Positions 1 to 8,094 are shown, numbered from the stretch's first letter. The stretch is 33,275 nt of DNA from Thermoplasmata archaeon (GCA_038874435.1 JAVZCK010000022.1:1-33275); one strand, 5' to 3'. The notes: a model not told the origin generated them from the letters alone. Translations and numbers: made by a program.

Positions 1-49
1 GATATATTTTTTTAGTTCGGACGATATATGGACTTGTTGTGTTGACATT

Positions 50-93
50 CCATCCCCTCTGGTTGATTTTAGAGCGGGGATGGATTTTTTTCT
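50..93 (+). terminator. Hairpin plus T-tract terminator of an off-window gene
   Basis: CCATCCCC at 50-57 pairs perfectly with GGGGATGG at 76-83, with a few further pairs possible at the base of the loop, and is followed by a run of seven T at 85-91. This has the form of an intrinsic terminator read on the plus strand. Archaea usually terminate on T-tracts alone, so the hairpin is notable. It presumably ends a transcript entering from the left of the window. Confidence 0.55.
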
Positions 94-231
94 ATTCAAA
101 CTTTCTATGAACTTTCCGAAGTCATGTTGTTTAAGCATTGTGAGATTAACAGAGAACCTATTTATTATCAAAGCCAGCGTAGAGAGACATACCTGCCAAA
201 ATTATCTAAATGACGCCACCTCCATGAAAGA

Positions 232-239
232 TTTAAAAT
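232..239 (+). promoter_or_regulatory. TATA box of the DUF998 gene
   Basis: TTTAAAAT is centred about 27 bases before the ATG at 263. That spacing predicts a leaderless transcript and supports 263 rather than the in-frame ATGs farther upstream, which lie in or just after the terminator hairpin. Confidence 0.5.
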
Positions 240-262
240 ATTATTTGTTGTTGGGGTTCTAC

Positions 263-898
263 ATGGATCGGCAGAATCTACTAAAGCTCGGCGTGATAAT
301 TGTCTGGCTAGGATACACTGCTACAATATTCTTGATGGCTGTAGCTATCGCAAGTTCACCATGGTTTTCATTCCAATACAACTGGCTAAGCGATTTAGGA
401 AATTCTAATATGAGCCAGAATTATGCTGCAGGTATCCGCGTAACATATATCTTTGATGCGAGCTTAATAATTGGAGGGATCGCTGGGATTTTATTCTCTC
501 ATGCACTTTTTATTTCGAGTGCGTTCTCAACTAAGAAAGGGAGAATTGCTGTAGTTCTCTTCTTCATAGGAATGATTTTTGTACTCCTCACAGGGCTGTT
601 CTCAGAAGATTATGGGATTGTTCACACTATCGTTTCCCTCTGCCTGTTCTTCATGGTGCCTATTTCTCTGTTGGCATTTTCATTTTCTCTTGACCCATGG
701 GAGAAGCGATTGTTTCAGATCATTTCAATATGTTCATTGATAGCTTTCATATTCCTTTTCGTGGATCGTCCCTGGGGCAGTAATGCCATTGTGGAATTAA
801 TCCCCTGTGCCGCTCTCGGTATTGGACTCATAGTTCTTTCGAGAAAGATACTAGAAGAAAGGCAGAAAAGAAAAGAGATGCCAGAAGTCACTCAGTAA
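263..898 (+). CDS. DUF998 family membrane protein
   Basis: This predicted polytopic membrane protein of 211 residues has about six hydrophobic segments. Family-typical features are visible: NWLSDLGNS after the first membrane segment, and LFSEDYGIVH followed by a hydrophobic stretch. These match the SxLG and E/H-containing loops of DUF998. The C-terminus is basic (RKILEERQKRKE) and probably cytoplasmic. The reading frame stays open back to base 80, but that extension runs through the terminator hairpin and encodes nothing recognisable; a TATA box about 27 bases upstream supports the ATG at 263. The last 11 bases overlap the convergent TPR gene. Its substrate or role is unknown. Confidence 0.7.
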   Translation: MDRQNLLKLGVIIVWLGYTATIFLMAVAIASSPWFSFQYNWLSDLGNSNMSQNYAAGIRVTYIFDASLIIGGIAGILFSHALFISSAFSTKKGRIAVVLFFIGMIFVLLTGLFSEDYGIVHTIVSLCLFFMVPISLLAFSFSLDPWEKRLFQIISICSLIAFIFLFVDRPWGSNAIVELIPCAALGIGLIVLSRKILEERQKRKEMPEVTQ

Positions 899-1643
899 GC
901 TCTTCCAAGCCTAGAAAATAATTTGCGTAGTTCCTGCCTCTCTTCGCATTAAGTGAGGAGGGTTTTATTGCAAGTACTTTCTCAAAGCATTCTTTTGCCT
1001 CTAAGTATTTGCCAGCACTAAGATAAGCAAGCCCAAGACGCGTTGTGGCTTCGGCGTCATTGTGAGAATACTCTAGGGCTTTTTTAAAATTTGCAATTGC
1101 CTCGCTCACTTTGTTCAGATTCAGATTGACCACTCCTAGTTTTATGATGGCATCGGGATTTGTAGGCGATTTCTTCACCGAGTTCTCAGCAATATCAATT
1201 TCACGCCTTGCTTTTGTGACACTCTTCTCAGCTTTCTTTTTCCCGTCCTGGGCGAGTTGAAAGTCAGGCGCGAGTGATACCGCCTGGTTGTAATACTCAA
1301 GCGCGAGAGTGTTGTTTCCGCAGAAATTCTGAACTCTTGCTATGAACTCAATTTCCCTTGCCTTTCTAAGGTTTATTCTTTTTTCCCAGTCTGAGGATTT
1401 CTGGGTCTCTCCAATTCTTGTGTAGATTTCCTTGAGTTTAGAGTATACCTCATCTGAATCTACAGGTCGCCAGAAATATTCTTCTGCTTCTAGCACCTTC
1501 TTCACTACGAGTTCAAGCAGTTGCTTTGCTTCAAGTTGTCTTCCACTCGATAGTAGTCCATCCACTTCCTTCAGACCCTCAATAATAACAGCCACAGTTT
1601 TGCTCATACTCCAAGATACATCCAACTCCTCAAGTTCTTTCAT
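888..1643 (-). CDS. TPR repeat protein
   Basis: A soluble protein of 251 residues with no signal peptide. The C-terminal half contains tandem tetratricopeptide repeats of 34 residues; clear examples are PDAIIKLGVVNLNLNKVSEA and the next unit, DAEATTRLGLAYLSAGKYLE, ending in AIKP. The N-terminal half is charged and helical. TPRs are protein-interaction scaffolds, so no enzymatic role is implied. The start is taken at the ATG at 1643, which has GTGAT a few bases upstream; a GTG at 1652 in the same frame would add three residues. A TATA element at 1673-1682 (minus strand) fits either start. It is divergent from the ribosomal protein operon and convergent with the DUF998 gene. Confidence 0.8.
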   Translation of the reverse strand: MKELEELDVSWSMSKTVAVIIEGLKEVDGLLSSGRQLEAKQLLELVVKKVLEAEEYFWRPVDSDEVYSKLKEIYTRIGETQKSSDWEKRINLRKAREIEFIARVQNFCGNNTLALEYYNQAVSLAPDFQLAQDGKKKAEKSVTKARREIDIAENSVKKSPTNPDAIIKLGVVNLNLNKVSEAIANFKKALEYSHNDAEATTRLGLAYLSAGKYLEAKECFEKVLAIKPSSLNAKRGRNYANYFLGLEELTE

Positions 1644-1672
1644 GGGTATCACAGTTCAGAAATAAGGTGGTT

Positions 1673-1682
1673 GTATAAATAG
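1673..1682 (-). promoter_or_regulatory. TATA box of the TPR gene
   Basis: CTATTTATAC on the minus strand lies about 26 bases before the predicted start of transcription near 1652. It is back to back with the promoter of the translation operon. Confidence 0.45.
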
Positions 1683-1722
1683 CCAACGGAAAAAACGAAT
1701 GTTTTTGTATGTATCTACCATA

Positions 1723-1732
1723 TTTTTATATA
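1723..1732 (+). promoter_or_regulatory. TATA box of the translation operon
   Basis: TTTTTATATA lies about 26 bases before a predicted transcript start near 1754. This gives a leader of about a dozen bases that contains AAGGTGA just before the rpl44e ATG. Confidence 0.55.
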
Positions 1733-1765
1733 TCCCCTGCATTTTGTGAATAGAAGGTGACTCGT

Positions 1766-2053
1766 ATGAAACTCCCCAGAAGCATTAAGACCTATTGCCC
1801 CTACTGTAAAACCCACACAGAACACGATGTGGAAAAGGTTAAAAAGAGGAACCGAAGTGAGTTGAGATGGGGGCAGAGGCGTTTCCGAAGGGCGACAAGC
1901 GGATACGGTGGTTTTCCGAGACCAAAGCCAGAAGGCAGAGAAAAGCCCACAAAACGTGTTGCTTTGAAATATGTTTGTAAAAAATGCAAGAAGGCACACC
2001 AGAAGCCTGGCAAGAGAGCTAAGAAATTCGAGTTGATTGAAAAGGAGAAGTGA
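1766..2053 (+). CDS. rpl44e: Ribosomal protein L44e (eL42)
   Basis: A large-subunit ribosomal protein of 95 residues, the usual archaeal length. It is very basic and has the zinc-ribbon cysteines: YCPYC near residues 10-14 and YVCKKCKK near the C-terminal third. The GYGGFPRP segment in the middle is characteristic of the family, which lies near the tRNA exit site of the 50S subunit. The start is the ATG at 1766, preceded by AAGGTGA at 1754-1760; an in-frame GTG at 1757 lies inside that Shine-Dalgarno site and is rejected. It is the first gene of the conserved archaeal cluster with rps27e, aIF2 alpha and nop10. Confidence 0.96.
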   Translation: MKLPRSIKTYCPYCKTHTEHDVEKVKKRNRSELRWGQRRFRRATSGYGGFPRPKPEGREKPTKRVALKYVCKKCKKAHQKPGKRAKKFELIEKEK

Positions 2054-2057
2054 GAAC

Positions 2058-2237
2058 ATGCCTGGTGCTAAGAAGGGAAAGTTTGCAAAAGTCAAATGTA
2101 AGGACTGCAGTAATGAACAGATTGTATTTTTGCATGCTTCTACAATGGTAAAATGCGAAATATGTGGTGCCACAATTGCAAAACCAGCTGGTGGAAAAGC
2201 AGACATTCGCGGGGAAATTGTAGAGATTGTGGGCTAA
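2058..2237 (+). CDS. rps27e: Ribosomal protein S27e (eS27)
   Basis: A small-subunit zinc-ribbon ribosomal protein of 59 residues. The four zinc cysteines are visible as VKCKDC and VKCEICG, with the typical GGKADIRGEIVEIV ending. The start is the ATG at 2058, four bases after the rpl44e stop, with AAGGAG at 2042-2047. The frame is open farther upstream inside rpl44e, but that part has no family similarity. Tight spacing indicates co-translation with its neighbours. Confidence 0.95.
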   Translation: MPGAKKGKFAKVKCKDCSNEQIVFLHASTMVKCEICGATIAKPAGGKADIRGEIVEIVG

Positions 2238-2247
2238 GGAGAAGAGC

Positions 2248-3039
2248 ATGAGTAATGAAGATGATGAGATTTTTCCGGAAGATGGGGAGCTTGTCATCGC
2301 AACCGTGGTAAAGGTTGAGAATCACGGAGCTTATGTTGCCCTAGATGAATATGGAGGTTTGCAGGGATACATCCCAATTCAGGAAGTTTCTACTGGTTGG
2401 GTAAAATTCATCAGAGATTTTGTTAGAGAAGACCAGAAGGTCGTAGCTAAGGTTATAAGGGTAGATCGAGAGAAAAAAATGATTGACCTTTCGTTGAAGT
2501 ACGTTACCGAGCATGAGAAGAGGGAGAAGATCAAACACTGGCGGAATGAAAAGAGAGGACTTAAACTGTTTGAGATAGTTGCTGAGAAACTTGGAATGAG
2601 TGTAGACGAAGCAATGAAACAATTCGGAAGAAAATTGATTGAGAAATACGGAGGTATCTATCCTGCAATGGAAGAGGCAGTGCGAAAAAGAAAGGCACTC
2701 AAAAGCGCAGGTTTCGATGGTGAGTGGGTTGAAGTTTTTACCAAGGTTGCCAAGGAAAATATTGTGCCCACCTCCGCAGAAATAAGTGGGATTGTGGAAC
2801 TTAGGCACAATGGCTCAGAAGGAATTATAGAAATAAAAAAGGCATTGGCGAAAATGATTGAAACTGAGCCAGACAGCATAAGCGTGCAGTATCTTGGTGC
2901 ACCTAGATATCTAGTAATCGTGAAGGCAAAGGATTTCAAATCTGCAGAAAAAATTCTCGAGAAAGGCGTAAACACCTGTCTTAGCGAAATAAAGGCTGCA
3001 GGAGGTTCTGGGGAGTTTAAGAGAGAGGAAGAAAAATGA
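2248..3039 (+). CDS. eif2a: Translation initiation factor aIF2, alpha subunit
   Basis: A 263-residue alpha subunit of the heterotrimeric factor that brings initiator Met-tRNA to the 30S subunit. An N-terminal S1/OB domain spans roughly residues 9-83 (GAYVALDEYGGLQGYIP, then the family-typical STGWVKFIRDFVRE and IDLSLKYV). It is followed by the helical domain (MSVDEAMKQFGRKLIEKYGG) and the C-terminal alpha-beta domain that binds the gamma subunit. Length is normal. The start is the ATG at 2248 with AAGGAG at 2236-2241 spanning the end of rps27e. The stop overlaps the start of nop10 (ATGA), so the two are translationally coupled. Confidence 0.96.
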   Translation: MSNEDDEIFPEDGELVIATVVKVENHGAYVALDEYGGLQGYIPIQEVSTGWVKFIRDFVREDQKVVAKVIRVDREKKMIDLSLKYVTEHEKREKIKHWRNEKRGLKLFEIVAEKLGMSVDEAMKQFGRKLIEKYGGIYPAMEEAVRKRKALKSAGFDGEWVEVFTKVAKENIVPTSAEISGIVELRHNGSEGIIEIKKALAKMIETEPDSISVQYLGAPRYLVIVKAKDFKSAEKILEKGVNTCLSEIKAAGGSGEFKREEEK

Positions 3040-3203
3040 CATCTTACATAAGAAAGTGTAAAACTTGCGGTGAATACACACTAAAAGAATACTGTCCTAG
3101 ATGTAAAAATAAAACAGTTACCCCCCACCCCTTCAGATTCTCACCAGAAGATAGGTATGGAACTTATAGGCGTGCTCTGAAAAAAATGAGTGGTGATGAA
3201 TAG
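3036..3203 (+). CDS. nop10: H/ACA RNP protein Nop10
   Basis: A 55-residue zinc-ribbon protein. The sequence reads IRKCKTCGEYTLKEYCPRCK near the N-terminus, giving the four Cys ligands, followed by HPFRFSPEDRYGTYRRALKK, the signature of archaeal Nop10. It is a core subunit of H/ACA ribonucleoproteins that pseudouridylate rRNA together with Cbf5, Gar1 and L7Ae. The ATG overlaps the aIF2 alpha stop codon by three bases, and this gene order is conserved in archaea. It is easily missed in annotation because of its small size. Confidence 0.95.
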   Translation: MTSYIRKCKTCGEYTLKEYCPRCKNKTVTPHPFRFSPEDRYGTYRRALKKMSGDE

Positions 3204-3243
3204 AACTCATTTACAAACAATAATTATCTTAGGAGTATACTTT

Positions 3244-3272
3244 ATGTCTTGTTTGTTTTCGATTTTCTTTGG
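3244..3272 (+). terminator. T-rich terminator region of the translation operon
   Basis: Several T-runs (GTTTGTTTTCGATTTTC and similar) lie about 40-70 bases after nop10, in the form of archaeal intrinsic terminators. The remaining bases up to the next gene hold no other clear signal except the promoter of the HTH gene. Confidence 0.4.
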
Positions 3273-3377
3273 TATCGGGGTCTCGTTTATATCTACGAAT
3301 TTCACTATCATTTTCCATCACCAATAATATAAATGGAAGCGGGGGTATTTGAGGTTTACGGCAGGGGCCACAGTCAC

Positions 3378-3387
3378 ATTTAAATAT
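3378..3387 (+). promoter_or_regulatory. TATA box of the HTH regulator gene
   Basis: ATTTAAATAT is centred 28 bases before the ATG at 3411. No Shine-Dalgarno site is present, which fits a leaderless transcript. Confidence 0.5.
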
Positions 3388-3410
3388 CTCCACAAACTAA
3401 TATATGTCAG

Positions 3411-4358
3411 ATGAAAAAGGAGATACTTGAAAGAAACGTGCGGGAAGTCCTTGCCGCAGCAGGTTTCTACCTCAGCCAGGCAGTTAGAATGAGACGTGTG
3501 TCAATAGACATCATTGCGAGAAGAGACCAGACATTGCTCATCATAAAGGTTCTTGAAAACATTGATGCACTAGATAAAAAGGATGGGGAAACAATGAAAC
3601 TGCTTGCTAACCAGCTTGCAGGGTCTCCAATTGTGGTTGGTGACCATTATGGTGGTGGTAAGTTAGAACAAGGCGTGGTATACTCTAGATTCAAAATTCC
3701 CATAATCTCTGTCTCTACCCTGAAAGATTATTTTTTAGAGGGGATTCCTCCTTATGTGTTTTCAGCACCAGGTGGACTTTATGTGAAAATAGATTCGGCA
3801 AAACTGAAAGAACTGCGAGAGATGTACGGCTATTCCCTAGGAGCCCTTGCAGATAGCATAGGTGTTTCTAGGAAGGCAATTCAGTTCTATGAAGAAAACA
3901 TGAACGCGACAATTGAAATCGCCCTTTCCCTAGAAGAAATATTCAAAACCGAGCTGATAAAGCCGATAGACCTGACAAAGCCAGAAACATATGAGGTAAA
4001 TCTCTCCATTGCTGAAGATGTACTTCTTACAGATGAGTTAAAAAAGAGAGTTCTCACCCATTTGAAAAGGATGGGCTGCGAAGTCATGAATTTGAGGAAT
4101 TGTCCTTTTGATGCCATAACTAAAAAAAGGGAGTTTCTGTTCCTCACATGGATCGATCGATTTGAAAGAATTGAGAAGGATATTGAGGCCATCCAGAGCA
4201 TAGTTAGAGCTACAGGGAAAAAGTCAGTGATTTTTGTGAAACGAAAGAGAACCAGAGCAAGTGTGCGAGGGATCCCCGTGCTCGATACCGAGGACTTGAT
4301 GAAGGTGAAGGAGGAAGAGGAAATTTTGCGAATAATAATGGACAGGGATGAAGAGTAG
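3411..4358 (+). CDS. HTH transcriptional regulator with nuclease-like N-terminus
   Basis: A 315-residue protein of the archaeal family annotated as putative HTH-type transcriptional regulatory protein. The first ~110 residues resemble a restriction-endonuclease-like fold (RRVSIDIIARRDQTLLIIKV, with the D-x(n)-[EI]xK layout, followed by SPIVVGD). A Cro/C1-type HTH spans about residues 130-180 (LREMYGYSLGALADSIGVSR then KAIQFYEE). The C-terminal ~130 residues form another alpha-beta domain. The regulated genes and the function of the nuclease-like part are unknown. The next gene starts on the base after its stop codon, so the two very probably form one operon. Confidence 0.85.
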   Translation: MKKEILERNVREVLAAAGFYLSQAVRMRRVSIDIIARRDQTLLIIKVLENIDALDKKDGETMKLLANQLAGSPIVVGDHYGGGKLEQGVVYSRFKIPIISVSTLKDYFLEGIPPYVFSAPGGLYVKIDSAKLKELREMYGYSLGALADSIGVSRKAIQFYEENMNATIEIALSLEEIFKTELIKPIDLTKPETYEVNLSIAEDVLLTDELKKRVLTHLKRMGCEVMNLRNCPFDAITKKREFLFLTWIDRFERIEKDIEAIQSIVRATGKKSVIFVKRKRTRASVRGIPVLDTEDLMKVKEEEEILRIIMDRDEE

Positions 4359-4979
4359 ATGCGGGTTTTTCGCCTCTCTTCAGAAACCCACATACTGGGC
4401 ATTGTCAAAGGGCTGGTTTCCGAATCCGAAAAGGTTGATAAGTATCTTAAGAATTTTCAGCCAGAAGTTGTGGGAATAGGAATTTCGAGTGAGGAGTTGG
4501 ATGGGCTAAGGGAATACATAAAAAAAGGATTTGAACTCCCTGCTCTCTCTACGATAGAGGACATTTATGCTGAAAAGCTTTCGGTTTTCGGTGATGTGGG
4601 TTATCCGCCACCCGCATTTGAGAGTGTTGTAGCATATTGCACGGAACATAAAATCCCTATCCGACCACTGGACTTGCCCGAGGTTGAATTTACCGAGCTC
4701 TACTGCAATGCCGTGCACACCAGAGACATTATTTTTCAGAGTTTGCGAATTAAACGACTGAGAAAGAAGAAGTTTGAAGCAAAGGAACCGGAAGATTTTG
4801 AAATTGCTTGGGACTGGCATGTAAACAAAGTTGGAGGTTTTAAAAGGGTTGAATCTGCAAGAGAAAGGTACATGGCTAGAGAGCTGAAGAAGCTTAATGG
4901 TAAGGTGCTTGCCATAATTGAAATTGCGAGGGCTGAGGGTGTAGCGCGACTTTTAAAAGAGAATGATAGGAAAGAGTAA
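4359..4979 (+). CDS. Degenerate TraB/PrgY-like protein
   Basis: A 206-residue soluble protein with weak but extended resemblance to the TraB/PrgY (Tiki-like) family. It has an N-terminal THILGIVKGLVSESEKVD, then FQPEVVGIGISSEEL where TraB proteins read 'pDvVavEL', and a late RERYMARELKKL followed by KVLAIIEIARAEGV where TraB reads 'vVaVvGagHv.Gi'. The residues considered catalytic in that superfamily (the GxxH motifs and the Glu of the second motif) are not in place here, so it is probably inactive as a protease. The ATG directly abuts the stop of the HTH regulator gene. The family call is tentative; otherwise it is a hypothetical protein. Confidence 0.55.
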   Translation: MRVFRLSSETHILGIVKGLVSESEKVDKYLKNFQPEVVGIGISSEELDGLREYIKKGFELPALSTIEDIYAEKLSVFGDVGYPPPAFESVVAYCTEHKIPIRPLDLPEVEFTELYCNAVHTRDIIFQSLRIKRLRKKKFEAKEPEDFEIAWDWHVNKVGGFKRVESARERYMARELKKLNGKVLAIIEIARAEGVARLLKENDRKE

Positions 4980-4999
4980 GTGCCCTGGTCCCTTCATCC

Positions 5000-7900
5000 T
5001 CATGAATTGATTGTTGCTTTGATTGTAAATGCTCCGTTGCCTGAGTAGGCATACACCATTATGTACCATGTGCCTGACTGTGGGCTGCTGAGGGTAATTG
5101 TCTCTGTGGAACCTGAACGCACTGAACGGTAGTCATAGGCAGAGGTGGATGGGTTTGAGTTGAGTCGAACATAGAGGTCAAAGTCGGCGCTGTCCGGACC
5201 CAAAAGTTCTATAGTGAGACAGGAGACACTAGAGGGGACTATAATATGGAAGTACATCTTCTCTCCAGGAGTGTTTATCGTGGCACTTTTCGTTTCCCCA
5301 CTAATGAGTTCTGCAAGATCCTGTGTGCTTGTGTCATATAGGGTGGCTTTGATTGTGAAGGTGCCAGAACCAGAATAGGAGTACACATAGATGTACCATG
5401 TTCCGGTTGTGGGGTCGGAAATTGCTACACTCTCGATTGAGGAACTAGATGTGCCTTTGTAGTCATAGTTTGTTCTTGTTGCTGGTGTTCCAAATTTGAC
5501 ATAAATATCAAAGTCTGTACCGCCTGGGCCATTCATTTCAATCTTCAGTTGTTTTTTCCCAGACGGCACACTTATGCTGTAATTCTTACCTTTGCCTGTG
5601 CCCGATAGTGAGTCTGTGGTTGGCACTCCGTCAGTCAGCTGAGACGTATTTGTTGTTCCAGTTGTAGTTGTAGCTTTAATTGTAAATGTGCCTGAGCCAG
5701 AATAGGAGTAAACCATGAAGTACCAGCTGCCAGAAGAAGGATTAGTTACTGTGATTGTTTCTGTTGAAGTTGACCCGATGCTGCGATAGTCGTAAGCTGA
5801 GGTCGTTGGCTTCGCACCAAATTTTGCATAGAGGTCAAAGTCGGTACCACTAGGTCCAGTAAGCTCAATCTTTAACTCTGTCCTGCCTGTACTGACATCC
5901 AGTAGGTAGTATTTTGCATCTTTGGCAGCAGTGAGTGAGCCACTTGCTACAACTCCATCTGTAAGAACAACCACATCCGTGGAATTTGCGAGAGTGGTGA
6001 ATGTGTAGTCAGAGCTTGTTGCAAGGTTGCCCGCTGCATCTGCGGACTTAACCCTGAAGTGATAGGTGGTTGAGGCGGTTAATCCTGACAGTGTAACTGA
6101 GTGGGATGTAACTCCACTTGAGCCTGTTGCGGTCTGGCCATACAAGGTTGTTGTACCGTATTCCACAACACTCGTGCTTGCATCGTCCGTTTCCCATGTG
6201 ATTGTTGCAGAGCTTGCTGTTACTCCACTTGCAGCTACATTTGAAATAACTGGTGGTGTGGTGTCACTAGCAGATGAGGTGGTGAATGTGTAGTCAGAGC
6301 TTGTTGCAGTGTTGCTTGCAGCATCCGCTGACTTAACTCTAAAGTGATATGTGGTTGAGGCGGTTAATCCAGAGAGCGATACAGAGTGTGAGGTAACCCC
6401 ATTTGAGCCAGTTGCTGTCTGGCCATAGGATGTTGTGGTGCCATACTCAACAACGCTACTGCTTGGTTCGTCCGTTGTCCATGTGATTGTCGCAGAGTTT
6501 GCAGTTATGCTGCTCACCGACACATTTGATATTGATGGGGGTGTGGTGTCTCCACTACCCGCAGATGTGATGTTCACGGTAATTTCCTTTTTGTTATTGA
6601 CTGCAAGTCCATCTGACTTCAGAGTCTCCACTTTTATGTTGTAGGTTCCTATTTCATTGAAATTATAGTTCCATGATAATACTGCAGTCTGGTTCCGGTT
6701 CAGTGGTCCTCCAACGGTTGTAGTGTTCGTGTACACCAAAGTGCTGGTGCTTCCATTTCGCTTTGTGATGTTTAACCTAACATCAAAACTACCCTGAGTA
6801 TTCTTGCCAAAGTTGACCACATAAGCGTTGATTGTATGCTCTCCACCTTCATAACTGGACATGTTTGTGAATGGCTCTATTTTGAGAATGCCAACATCAT
6901 CATTCAAACCGAGTACATAATAAGGATTCTGGGCAGATTCTACCATGTAAACTGCTGCCTCGATCTGGTCATAACAGGCTGGTAAAATTTTGGATGTGGG
7001 GGGATGGAACCCATCTGAAATTGAGTCATACTGGGCGGGATAAAGTTCAATTCCAAACTGGAATGTCTCGTAATAAGCATAGAGGTAATCAAATGATGAC
7101 CCACCAGCAGCGTAGAGAATTTCTGGGGGTTGTCCCGTCTGCCAAGAGTAGGAAGAGCCAGCGGTGTTTTTTATCAAACTCTTGATTTTGTTTGCGGCAG
7201 CTACAAAGTATGAATTGTGGTTAGTATCCGTTGAGGTGTATGCCCAGGGATAGAGAATGAGCTGGGCATAGGAGTGGTAGGTTATGCCAGTGATAAAATG
7301 ATGCTTGCTGAGGAATTCTCTGTATGCCACGGTCTCTTTTTCAGAGAAAGGAGAGGGCCCCATGTATGTCTCAGAACTCTGGCTTGAACTTGAACCTACA
7401 CCAAAACCAATTTCGTAGTTTCTGTTCAGGTCGACACCATCGTAAGTGTCTATCTGACCATTGTTGTTGTTATCCCGCAAATTCTTACGCCAGTTTTTCA
7501 CATTTGAAGGGTCTATCCCATCGTTTCCACCTCCATCATACACTCTTCCATCTGGATTTATCGTGGGGACGACCCATATTTGCCTTGTGTTTACCAGATT
7601 TGTAATTGTGGCGTTTGTCCCATACTCGTCTACGAATTTATGGATAATGTACATGCAAACCTCGATTGTGAGCCATTCCCTCGCATGGTGATTTCCATCA
7701 AAAATCACCTCTGGCTTGTTAGGGTCTTCAACATTTACATTGCTGGAAATTTTTACAGCCCAGACATCCCTGCCTTTCCAGGTCTTTCCGATGCTGATAA
7801 CTTTCATGATGTCAGGGTGCTGGGCTGAGAGATTGAACAGTTCCATTGTCAAGCTGTTTGTAGAGTTGTAGGAGTGGTATTTGTCCCAGGTGCCACCAAT

Positions 7901-8023
7901 AGCAGTAATTTGATAGGAACTTTCACCAGCACCCAGATTTATTCTGCACACACCACACTGTCCAAAGAGCATAGTCGCTGCTAAAACAACCGCTAGAGCT
8001 GCAGTGAAAAAAAATTTTTGCAT
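5000..8023 (-). CDS. Secreted M14 carboxypeptidase with CARDB, Fn3 and PPC domains
   Basis: An extracellular zinc metallocarboxypeptidase of 1007 residues. A signal peptide covers residues 1-20. The M14 domain (~40-365) has all catalytic elements: zinc ligands H113 and E116 in HHAREW and H250 in ITYHSY, substrate-binding R160 (NPDGR), N200-R201 (DLNRNY) and catalytic E326 (FGIELYP). A CARDB-like domain follows (~372-485), then two Fn3 domains of about 95 residues and three PPC domains (TDFDLYAKF, TDFDIYVKF and ADFDLYVRL mark each). No long propeptide is seen. The ATG at 8023 has GGTGATG just upstream; the longer frame from 8077 would precede the signal peptide and lie upstream of the predicted transcript start. 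It likely feeds amino acids to a peptide-degrading lifestyle. Confidence 0.93.
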   Translation of the reverse strand: MQKFFFTAALAVVLAATMLFGQCGVCRINLGAGESSYQITAIGGTWDKYHSYNSTNSLTMELFNLSAQHPDIMKVISIGKTWKGRDVWAVKISSNVNVEDPNKPEVIFDGNHHAREWLTIEVCMYIIHKFVDEYGTNATITNLVNTRQIWVVPTINPDGRVYDGGGNDGIDPSNVKNWRKNLRDNNNNGQIDTYDGVDLNRNYEIGFGVGSSSSQSSETYMGPSPFSEKETVAYREFLSKHHFITGITYHSYAQLILYPWAYTSTDTNHNSYFVAAANKIKSLIKNTAGSSYSWQTGQPPEILYAAGGSSFDYLYAYYETFQFGIELYPAQYDSISDGFHPPTSKILPACYDQIEAAVYMVESAQNPYYVLGLNDDVGILKIEPFTNMSSYEGGEHTINAYVVNFGKNTQGSFDVRLNITKRNGSTSTLVYTNTTTVGGPLNRNQTAVLSWNYNFNEIGTYNIKVETLKSDGLAVNNKKEITVNITSAGSGDTTPPSISNVSVSSITANSATITWTTDEPSSSVVEYGTTTSYGQTATGSNGVTSHSVSLSGLTASTTYHFRVKSADAASNTATSSDYTFTTSSASDTTPPVISNVAASGVTASSATITWETDDASTSVVEYGTTTLYGQTATGSSGVTSHSVTLSGLTASTTYHFRVKSADAAGNLATSSDYTFTTLANSTDVVVLTDGVVASGSLTAAKDAKYYLLDVSTGRTELKIELTGPSGTDFDLYAKFGAKPTTSAYDYRSIGSTSTETITVTNPSSGSWYFMVYSYSGSGTFTIKATTTTGTTNTSQLTDGVPTTDSLSGTGKGKNYSISVPSGKKQLKIEMNGPGGTDFDIYVKFGTPATRTNYDYKGTSSSSIESVAISDPTTGTWYIYVYSYSGSGTFTIKATLYDTSTQDLAELISGETKSATINTPGEKMYFHIIVPSSVSCLTIELLGPDSADFDLYVRLNSNPSTSAYDYRSVRSGSTETITLSSPQSGTWYIMVYAYSGNGAFTIKATINS
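5994..6560 (-). repeat. Two tandem Fn3 copies, 285-base period
   Basis: Two direct repeats of about 285 bases encode the two Fn3 domains of the carboxypeptidase. Both begin with an identical stretch of more than 20 bases (from 5995 and 6280), and many third positions are shared. The high nucleotide identity points to recent duplication or continuing gene conversion. The three PPC domains at about 5010-5970 are a second, more diverged repeat array in the same gene. Confidence 0.8.
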
Positions 8024-8057
8024 GCACTCATCACCAGGCGGCAGATTTATATGTGGG

Positions 8058-8094
8058 TATTTAAGGATGATTTGCACACTACCCGCACACTACC
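8058..8094 (-). promoter_or_regulatory. Promoter of the carboxypeptidase gene with upstream direct repeats
   Basis: On the minus strand CTTAAATA at 8065-8058 places transcription start near 8035, giving a short leader with GGTGATG before the ATG. Immediately upstream, the 10-mer GGTAGTGTGC occurs twice (8094-8085 and 8083-8074), 11 bases apart, or about one helical turn. This is the layout expected of an activator site next to the TFB recognition element. A second TATA-like AT-rich element lies at 8044-8052. Confidence 0.45.

Noticed and set aside
3333-3383. 16-codon frame MEAGVFEVYGRGHSHI before the HTH gene
   Set aside because: It faintly recalls the beginning of DUF371 proteins, but it stops at once, inside the TATA box of the next gene, has no promoter of its own, and is too short to decide on a gene remnant.
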